Below the pieces are notes generated by a model, which saw nothing but the letters and a program-made list of their open reading frames with translations, ran no database searches and was not told the DNA's origin. 64,000 bases of DNA from Trichodelitschia bisporula. Its lineage: Eukaryota; Ascomycota; Dothideomycetes; Phaeotrichales; Phaeotrichaceae. Below, piece by piece: positions 56,015-64,000 of this stretch. The DNA lies in assembly GCA_010356995.1 (NCBI GenBank), contig ML996688.1, forward strand, positions 930,001 to 994,000. Direction: 5' to 3'. Positions within the stretch are counted from its first letter, which is position 1, and each line of letters opens with the position of its first letter. A program made the translations under genes and the position numbers.

Positions 56015-57511
56015 TCAAGGACTCCGATTTCCCCTGTAGCTCGAAGAACCTGCTAACTTCTCCCTAGTAATTAGCTTCTGCAAGCTGTCAGCACATTGCA
56101 CGTCATCGATGAGAGTGTCTGGCTTACGGTCGTTCCAATAAGTGGTGTCATGCAGAACCTCCTGCCCTGCGACCTCTTCTTCCACCTCCCACCCGAATTT
56201 CATACGGAGATACTGAATCAACGCACTCCCTAACTTCACGTGCCCCACATCCGTATAGTGCCACTGCGGTCCGATGTCGTTGTGCGTCATCAACCCACTC
56301 GTGTTGAAGTAGTGGACGTATCCCTCCTTTTCAAAGGTCTTATACACGCCCCAAATCTCGTCCACCCACGATCCTCCCTGTCGCCATCGATATCCATCAT
56401 TCCAATACCCGCTCCAGAGGGAGACGAGAACAATCTGCGCCTTGGGCCAGACGGTATGGATTCCCTGCACCAGTTCCTTGTATGCGCTCACATACCGCTC
56501 GGCAGTGACATTGTTCGCCGTGTTGTTATCGTTGGTCCCGATGTGAATGAGGACCACATCCGCAGCCGGATGGCGGGTGAAGTCCCATTTCTCCTCCCCA
56601 AGGCTGTTTCCCCGCCACGACGTGTCCCGCGTTTGGAACCATTGATGTGCCTGGCCTCGTGGGTTGCCCCAGCACGGCGCGTCAACGAGACACACGCCTG
56701 GATATGCGGTGATGCTGGATTCGACACCGAGTCCGCGGGACACTTGCCACGCCCAGGAGGAGAGCGCCTCGTAGCTCGCGTACTGGCCGGCGGTGAGCGA
56801 GTCGCCGATGACTTCGAGAGTGCGTCCAAAGGTGGGCGCGCGGTGAAGGTGGGCGCCGGGGCTGAGATGGATGGCTTGGAGTTGGATGCCGTAGGCCCAG
56901 TTTGAGACGTAGAGCTCGAAGGTCTGGATCGTGGTGTTTGAGGGGTTGATGGGGGCGCCCAGAACATGCGGATGCCATGGTTGGAGTGCAGGGACGGGGG
57001 ATGGGAGAGGGTAAAATTGGTGCGTGCTGCTTGACGAGATATTGGTGAAGGTCCAGTCCTGACCGTTTACCCGGAAGCCGACGAGGACGTTGGGCGAGGT
57101 CTGCGGGCCGAAGGAGAGGGCAAGCTAATCGGTAAGCAGGTGGGTACCAGCATCAGGTAAGTGACCGTGCCTTGGATCCTGTAAAGCGGAACTTGATGCC
57201 AGGAGCGCTGGAGAGGTTGAGTATGACTTTTGGCACAAAGTTGATATACTTACGACCACCCTAAGAGCCAGATATCAGTCAGGTCGGACGGGGCTTCAAG
57301 TCATGAACGTACACGAGATGTATTGACTATCCCATCGCCCCTTGTACGAGATCTCGCTCGAATTGGGCGGGAATGTTAACCAATTACTGCTTTGGGAAGC
57401 GGAAGCGATTTTAGTATCCGGGAAGACAACACGACGCTCTTGTCCATTCTGAATGATTGACGAGGAAACGAGAGTGAGGACCGACAAAATACAGGCCAAA
57501 ATGAGTGACAT
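56015..57511 (-). CDS. Secreted CE2-like SGNH esterase with 7-nt microexon
   Basis: Probable acetyl esterase acting on plant polysaccharide. Model: complement(join(56015..57124,57171..57207,57254..57260,57313..57511)), about 450 residues. Signal peptide MSLILACILSVLTLVSSS. An N-terminal jelly-roll part contains SYKGRWDSQYISWWSAPGIK, where the two Trp and Ser come from the 7-nt exon (GGTGGTC), then FRFTGSK and LALSFGPQTSPNVLVGFRV. The SGNH domain has block I EVIGDSLTAGQYASYE, block III HIGTNDNN and the D..H pair in HYTDVGHVKLG. The third intron is uncertain: frame is kept only with a GC donor at 57170, whereas the nearby GT donor at 57165 shifts it. Start is the ATG at 57511. Domain order matches carbohydrate esterase family 2. 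Confidence 0.82.
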
Positions 57512-59253
57512 GGCTACAGCCTCGAGCAATGCAGCGCTTCCGGATAGCTACCGCCGACGAAAGATCTATCCAAAGGGGAATTGGCCATGATGACCTATTA
57601 TTTAACCTACCTGACAACACGAAGCTTTCTGCTTGAAGGTGCAATAACTCCCGGAGGAAATAAATCCCAGATTAAGTTGGTCCAGCGTTCCTCTAGCCGT
57701 CGCACAATAGGTTTAGCCAAAGCTCGGGGCTCCCGGAGAACAAAGAGGAGGAGGCTTTGCGGAGACAAAAGCCTCACCTCCCACGACGACCACACGATCG
57801 GCTTTAACCCGTTCCGCATCCCAGATCCACCTGGAACGGGAGTCGCAAAGCCATCCCCCTATGGGACGTGGTGCCGTTCTGACAGAAGAAGCAAACAAGC
57901 CAGGCATCAACGGTGCCGCGGGAGCTACCGTAATACTACAGTACTTTACTCCCATCCCTTGCTAGCTTCCCCTCGGGGAGGGGGGGGCTTTAAACAGCTG
58001 ACTTTCATATGCGAGGCAGCACATCGGGAGAATCACCAGGCGGCGCCCAATCAGCGCCAGACATACCCCTCCTCGGCCTCGTGCCGACGGGGTAGCATCT
58101 TGCAAGTTGCAAGGGGCCGGGTGAGGGGATAGATAGCACGCAGACAAGGTGTTGTAACACGCTGCTACAACTTAGTCTACTTTCTCCGTTCACAGGTCAT
58201 CCGCGGCGTCAATGGCTCCGGAACGGGTCGGGGGATGGAGTGAGAGGTCGGGAGTGCCGGTCTTTGGGTGTTAGCGAGGGGGTTGATGCGAGTGGCTAGA
58301 GTTGGTTGGATGTGGGGACAATGCGGGTGAGGTAAATAGAAGAGGTGCGGGCACCAAAGAGGCGGTGGGACAAGAAGCATCTCAGCGTAATGGGGCCAGA
58401 GATTCGACGGCGGGCCGACCAATGTGCGACGATGAATTTTGCTTTCTCACGTTACTGACGCCCGTTCTCCGCGCGCGCGCGCCCCTTCTCGCTGGCTGGA
58501 GTTGCAAGAGCCTCTGCAGTTGGGATGTGTGCGCACGCTTGCAGCGACGTGCAGCCGCCCTGTGAGAGTTGCTGGATGTCGATGATGCTTTTGCCCAGGG
58601 GGTTACGGCAAAATGTCTCTCGATAATATGGTTAACGATGCTGAGCCGCGGGACAGTGTTGTAGTGAAAAGAGGCGCGATGACCGGTAGCCGCACATGTT
58701 TGCGAGGAGTGCGACGAATAAATTGCAGTTGCATCTATTGTTGCTCGAGTTCGGCCAGTGTTTAAGCTCGTCTTATTATTTTCTTTGATTTTCTCTCCGC
58801 TCGGATTCGCTTGTTCGACGTCGTGGGGAGAGAGAGATCGAAGACAGGGCCAGTTACAAGGGAGAGTGAGAGTTCGTGGGATGTGTGGATGTGTGTGGGA
58901 ACTGCTCTCTTTACTTTTTTCCACCTTTCCAACCGCCTCCACCACCACCACACTCCACCATCCGATCCCTCAGCTCGCCAGTTATTCCTCCCTCGAACCC
59001 GTCCAAAAGCAACGTTACGCCCATCCCGCCTCTCCCTCTTATGACGCTCTGATCCGGGGCTTCGAAGAGTCGGAGAGCGGCCGCTTCCATCACGCTCCTC
59101 GGCCACCCCCATCGTCACCCTCACACAACAAAACCACCACCACCGCGCCCTCCTCACCCCACTCCAACACGCGAACAAACAATTACAATGCCCGCCCGCC
59201 TAGGACCATGGTCACAACCCCCCATCGCCCACCGCACACTACTCCCCCAGTAA
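57512..59253. other. Divergent intergenic region, esterase / CNL1
   Basis: 1.7 kb between divergent genes. 58.7-59.25 kb is C/T-rich on + and is probably the leader of CNL1. An alternating GCGCGCGCGCG lies near 58470. No gene supported. Confidence 0.5.
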
Positions 59254-59820
59254 ATGGCCGCCTCGTCGCCGCCCCACTCCATCCCGGACACCCAGCTCGG
59301 TCTCTCGGCCGGCGAACTCCAGCTCCTGCGCTACCACCAGCACGTTGCGCTCGGCGCCGGCGGCAGCCAGCACGCGCGCACCCAGAGCTCGCATTCCTAC
59401 GCTGGGTCCAGCAGTCACACTGCCAGCGCTGCCAGCAGCGGGGCGGGACGCCTGCTGCTCGATGCTGGCAGTTTAAGTGCGTTGGCTGCGCATTTTGATC
59501 GCTTGATGGCGAGTATACAGCAGAGGTGGATGGCGGTATGTGCTTGCCTTTTCTTGTTGCTGAGGTATCACTGGTGGTGGCTCAATTGGTGTAAGGAGGC
59601 TGATGGGTTACAGCTCTACCAGGAGACGCAGACGGCGACGCAGTCACAATATGATCGCGCGGGGAATTTGATTCAGCAGGCCGATGCGCAGATTGCGCGC
59701 TTTCACGAGGTGCTTAGGCAAATCGATGAGTTGCAGACGGAGTTTGCGAAGGTGCAGAGGATTGGAGAGATTGTTAAGGGGTTCAGGGCGCGTGTTGAGG
59801 CGCTCGATCGGCATTTTTGA
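59254..59820 (+). CDS. CNL1: BLOC-1 subunit CNL1
   Basis: Subunit of biogenesis of lysosome-related organelles complex 1, acting in endosome-to-vacuole sorting. CDS join(59254..59535,59614..59820), 162 residues, one 78-bp intron. It begins MAASSPPHSIPDTQLGLSAG, followed by ELQLLRYHQHV and a Ser/His-rich linker. The conserved helices are GRLLLDAGSLSALAAHFDRL, MASIQQRWMA joined to LYQETQTATQSQYDRAGNLI, then QIARFHEVLRQIDELQTEFA and VKGFRARVEALDRHF. Length and order match fungal CNL1. The product is mostly coiled coil and cytosolic, without targeting signals. Confidence 0.93.
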   Translation: MAASSPPHSIPDTQLGLSAGELQLLRYHQHVALGAGGSQHARTQSSHSYAGSSSHTASAASSGAGRLLLDAGSLSALAAHFDRLMASIQQRWMAVCACLFLLLRYHWWWLNWCKEADGLQLYQETQTATQSQYDRAGNLIQQADAQIARFHEVLRQIDELQTEFAKVQRIGEIVKGFRARVEALDRHF

Positions 59821-61461
59821 GGACACACATATGGTGCCGATGGTAAATAAGAAAGAGGAGGAGCAACGGCGGGTCCTGGTGACTCCGCTGGGATAAACTA
59901 CACTTCACGACGCGGGCGGTACTCTGGACTATCGCATCGCTTTGTTCGATGAACACATTTTTTTGGATTCGTCTGGCTTTTACACGGATGTCCTCGCGGA
60001 CGAGCGCTACTTTGGCTTTTCTTTTCTATCGGGACAGACTTACACGGATATGCCTCGCGGCATGGGGAACATTGGAAGCGTTTATGGGATGGAAAGACTG
60101 ATCCACAGCCTCGCGGCTATCTCACCGGAGCTTCTTCTTTTTTGGACATATACCCCCTACCATCTGGATTACTGTTTTCATTTCTGCCTGTCCTCTTTTA
60201 CAACTCGCACTTGGTTTCCTGCCCCCCGATGGCTCGTGCCACGGGGACTATCGATCTGTACGTTGTAATCCCCTCGCGCGGTGCCTCGCTCGCGATCCTT
60301 CACTGCGTTGCAAGCGCAGCCTAAAAGTCGTTTAGCTATAGCACTTTCTTCCCCCTCCCCGTTCCACCGGGGCCGGGGCCTTTGTATGTACGCACGCGCT
60401 CAGCATAATCTAGTCTTCGGGACCGGCACGCTGGTTCTCGAGTCCCGATCCCCGCGGTGGAGCCATTGCGTGCCTTGCGTTCGCGTGAATGTGTGGCTCG
60501 GGCTCTTGGTGGGGAGATTTTTCTTGGGGACTTGTGCTACGCTCAGTATGACGCATGATGCTGACTAGGGATGGGGTTGGGGTAGGCTGGATGAGAGATG
60601 GTGAGCTTGTGTGAGGTGGTTGACGTAAGATTAGTGAGTGGATGGCCGGGGGTGATATTCCGAAGGTAAGCAGGGGAAGAGCGTGTGGGTGCGATCGGGG
60701 GTTCGCTGGGGTGAGCGGCTTTTGGGGTTGATGTCGATGGGGTGGGTCTAGGTGCTTGATCCCACCGCAGATAAGGAGCCCCGGCTATCGCTCTTTGTCG
60801 AACTCTGGGCTAGATATCACGCCTCCACCTGGGTTTAGCCGACCTTCCTAATCGGTGAGGAGGTGGCGCCTCTTTCATCTGGTCAGATGAACCATTTGAA
60901 TATCCAGCTTAACGTGAGATGAACCGGTCTTCACTCCATAGTGCCTAGACTGTCGTTCGCACCCGGTATGCAGGCCTCACAAGGCCGATCGACGGACAAG
61001 GCTGGAACGGACGACCAATCACCCGCGCCAGCGCACCAGGAAGCAAGCAAGCATGTTTCCAACGATGGATTCAACGATATATTCTTCGTTGTAGTCTCCG
61101 GCCACCAAAGGCCAGAGCAGAGTTCGCCCAAGATACGCGGCTGAAGGAGGCGAGACGGCCTATCTCCATCTACGAAACACTCCGCCGCCCCGCTGTGCCG
61201 CCCTCATAACCCGCTCGAGCAGCCGCTCGCATTCCCAGTCCCCCCAGTCGTGATACACCCCCCCCCCCCCCACCTCCCCGGAAAGACGTTAAGTAGATTA
61301 CAAGAAAAGACTCCCCGCGCTCAATCGAGGGCGTCAAAAATCCAAGATCCAAAGAAAATGTTCCCAAAAAAAAAGGTGGTATCATCTATCATCACTCCCC
61401 ACATCCCGGCGCAACAAGGCATATACAAAAAGCCCCCCCCCCCCTTCCGTTGCGGTCGCAC
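59821..61461. other. Intergenic, convergent 3' ends
   Basis: Between the CNL1 and ferric reductase 3' ends. Contains two diverged copies of a TACACGGAT...CCTCGCGG segment (about 59980 and 60042) and C homopolymers of 14 (61258-61271) and 12 (61433-61444). No gene. Confidence 0.55.
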
Positions 61462-64000
61462 TCACAGCGCGTAGTTCTCAGTATGCAGGAAAATCTCCTC
61501 CATACCATTCTCTCCTCTCAAAACCTTAGCCTGCAACTCCGCCACCGTCCTGCTCACCGCGACTCTCATCCCCGGCGGGCCGCACACGTACACACACGTC
61601 CGCTTCCCGAAACTGTGACTCATGTCCCGCAGCATGTACGGCAGGTCCGGGCGGCCGTACTCGGTGGACCACCCATCCGCCGCTCTTGCCGCGGCGGGCA
61701 AAAAAGCGAACCGCATTAGGCTTTTCTGGAACTCCGTTGGTGTGCTGGGGAACCCGAAATCGAATGTGCTGTTGCGGTTTTCGTCGGATGAGGCTTCGAC
61801 CGAGGCGACAACGCTCTCGTCCAGCGCACCCGTGTTCCCAGCTGCCACGGCGGTCGCGATATCGCGGCCTAGGTGCCGCCCGCCGGGTGGGGGCGTGTCC
61901 AGGCCTACATCTTCCAGGTCCTCGCCCGTGAGTTTGCGCTGCGTGTCCCGGATATGCGCCTCCGGCAGCGGCGCCACAACATCCGCATTCTCATCCCGGA
62001 GCTGCTTCTCCAAATCCGTATCCCCGGCGGCTTCTTCCCTTATCAGGGCGCTAGCCCTCTTACTCGCATAACTCGCCCTCTTCTCCGCGACACCCTGGAA
62101 CGCATCATTTACCCTATCGCGGAAATAGGATTGCAGGTGAGCTTGTGCTTGGGTTGTGGGGCCGGTCATACGGTGCGTCGTCCCCGCGCGCGCAGTAGGC
62201 TTGGGCAGGCGCTTCGCCGCCGTGATGAAGAACTGGCAGCGCACGGATTCAGGGGGTGCGCACTCGCGGCATATGCGCAGCTCTTCTTTGAACCATTCTA
62301 GGGTCTCGGGACGCTTGAGCGCCCATATGACCTGCACGTCGCGGGTCACGGCCTTGGCGTCGCGCATTCGCTTAATCAGGTCGAGGAGTTGTGATACAAG
62401 CGCTGTGACGCCGCTCCCGCCGGCGATCAGGATGACTTTGTCGAAGGACTCGAGCCGGCGGCGCATGCCGCCGTACGGCCCATCTAGGAAGGCGCGGTAG
62501 GTTTGCCATGGCCCCCGATCTAATGCGAGATCGAGGACCTTTTTGGTGAAGCCGCCGAAGGGGCGGAAGACGAGGATCATGTCCCTGTAGCCTTCGCCGT
62601 ATTCGCTGGGAAAGTCTTCGGAGCACAGTGAGGCGATGGTGAAGGGGTGGTTTTGGAAGACGGCGATGCCGGGCATGCGGATGTAGACGTATTGGCCCGG
62701 ACGCCATTTTACCTGCGTCGGGACGGTGATTTTAACGGCGTTTTCGGGGAGGACGGTGATTGCGGATTCGTCGCCGACGAGCCAGGAGAGGCGGAAGGGG
62801 TTGGTCCAATTTAGGAAGAAGAGGCGTGCGCAGTAGGAGGTTAGCCAGATGGCGAGGGTGGCGAAGAGGTAGTGCCAGGAGGTCAGGTAGTTGTGGCAGT
62901 GCCAGAAGAGCATGCCGAGATACACGATGGAGGCGGGGACGTGCAAGATGAGGAAGAGTTCGTAGGCGAGGCGCCGGAATACGGGGAGGGAATGGACGCA
63001 GAGGAAGATGAGGGGGACGAGGGCCGCAATACCTAGACTGGTCAGCAAGAAAAACCCTTACTTGCTCGTCAAGCACTTACCGGTTCCGTAAACGTAAAAA
63101 TGCTGGTTCTGAAACAGGGCGTTGAACGTCGCCTTCCCATCATGGTCCCACACCGGCGTCACATAGAACGGAATCGTATGGATCAGGCTCAAAATAAGGC
63201 AAATATAGGCCCCCCAGCGGTGCAACACATTGAGTCGCTCATGCCCGATTCCCGTCAGCAGCGACACGATATTCGCCTTCATCGCCATAGCCACGATCCA
63301 CGGCATCATCGCCACAGCCAGCATGCCGGCGCGGATGGCCAGCGGCGGCGCACCGTAGGCGATGGAGTCGTAGTACCACGGCTGGGGCACGAAGGTGTAC
63401 AGGAGGGAGAAGGCGAGGCCGGCGAAGACGATGACGCAGACGCTGAGGGAGGGGAAGCCGATGGGTGTCCATTTTTTGCGGAGGCGGATGTCAGGGATGG
63501 GGCGGTAGAAGATGAAGCGGAAGAGGGCGACGAGTTTGTTCACGGGCTTGAAGCCGACGGACATGAAGTCAGGCGCGAATTTCTCTTCTTTTTGCGAGGG
63601 GAGCGGGCCGTGCGGTGGGAAAAACTTGTTCGTTGACTTGTCGGTTGGAAACGCTGTTAACTCGTAGTCGTTGATCGGCGAGGACGTCTGCGACGATTTC
63701 CGGATCTCCTCTTCGTGGATGGCCGCCCGTATGCGATCGGTAAAAGCATGGTAGGCGTGCAGCACCGACGTGACGACCAGCAGAATGATGGCGAAATACA
63801 CCCATCCCAACGCATATTTCCCGCTCTTTCCCCACGGATCCTGCTTCGACGCAGCCACCAGTCCGGGCGCACTGCTCGCATTGACGGGGATGTAGACGCG
63901 CTCGACGAGCGTATGGAGTGCGAAATCCAGTCCTCGATGTACCGGCTGCCAGGCGTGGTCCAGTTGTTGGAATGCCTCCTCTGCTCGCCTCTTCACGATT
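61462..64000 (-). CDS. Ferric-chelate reductase (FRE/NOX family), 5' partial
   Basis: Plasma-membrane flavocytochrome passing electrons from NADPH through FAD and two haems to extracellular Fe(III). CDS complement(join(61462..63032,63081..>64000)); the start lies beyond the right edge. TM segments are followed by haem-ligand His in LLTGIGHERLNVLHRWGAY and LSLIHTIPF, and in FLILHVPASIVYLGMLFWHC. The FAD motif is NHPFTIASLCSED; NADPH-binding motifs are ILIAGGSGVTALVSQLLDL and, near the end, CVYVCGPPGMRVAV. The intron completes YVYGTGIAALVPL. Between the two NADPH-binding motifs is an insert of roughly 190 residues, rich in Ala/Asp/Arg, predicted disordered. Iron uptake role is known for the family; here no siderophore genes adjoin. 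Confidence 0.93.

Noticed and set aside
57581-58132. 183-codon + frame upstream of CNL1
   Set aside because: Arg/Ser-rich without motifs and no codon bias; lies in a divergent promoter interval.
1-64000. CRISPR arrays, intact DNA transposons or LTR elements, rRNA genes
   Set aside because: No regularly spaced direct repeats, no transposase or reverse-transcriptase motifs and no rRNA sequence were seen on either strand.

Overview
The window is nuclear DNA of a filamentous ascomycete (Pezizomycotina). The evidence is many short introns (about 40-110 bp) with GT...AG ends, C-ending codons in the genes, fungal-type genes (TIM50, CNL1, membrane GH3 beta-glucosidase, ferric reductase, CDF metal transporter) and long CT-rich leaders. 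A closer placement (Dothideomycetes or Eurotiomycetes) would be a guess. I see no CRISPR array, no intact transposon and no secondary-metabolite cluster. Most gene models were assembled by hand from open frames and splice signals, and exon sums were checked for frame.

Layout. 0-5 kb: an FHA-domain checkpoint-type kinase running off the left edge, divergent from the 25-residue ribosomal protein eL41, then a small single-pass membrane protein. 5-11 kb: a type II membrane GH3 beta-glucosidase, a secreted alpha/beta hydrolase and a small helical protein of unknown function. 12-28 kb: three two-repeat SANT/Myb-like DNA-binding genes separated by about 6.3 and 5.2 kb without recognisable genes. These gaps carry abrupt purine/pyrimidine strand-skew reversals near 18.2 and 24.0 kb, which look like divergent promoters with long leaders; this is the most unusual part of the window. 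30-35 kb: ribosomal protein uL14, a secreted GH43 arabinanase and a Mn-type CDF transporter. 35-42.7 kb: TIM50, an amidase-signature hydrolase, a gamma-glutamylcyclotransferase-like protein and a YCII/DGPF protein. 44-49 kb: XPF/Rad1 nuclease and an MFS transporter. 49.9-53 kb: a 3-beta-HSD-type dehydrogenase with an apparent frameshift, and a secreted PKG-repeat protein. 56-64 kb: a CE2-like SGNH esterase with a 7-nt microexon, the BLOC-1 subunit CNL1, and a ferric reductase running off the right edge.

Together the genes are mostly unlinked housekeeping functions (translation, DNA repair, mitochondrial import, endosomal sorting, metal transport) with a scatter of plant-polysaccharide enzymes (GH3, GH43, CE2-like). 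The only local relationship I can defend is the group of SANT/Myb-like genes, of which the second and third look like paralogues.
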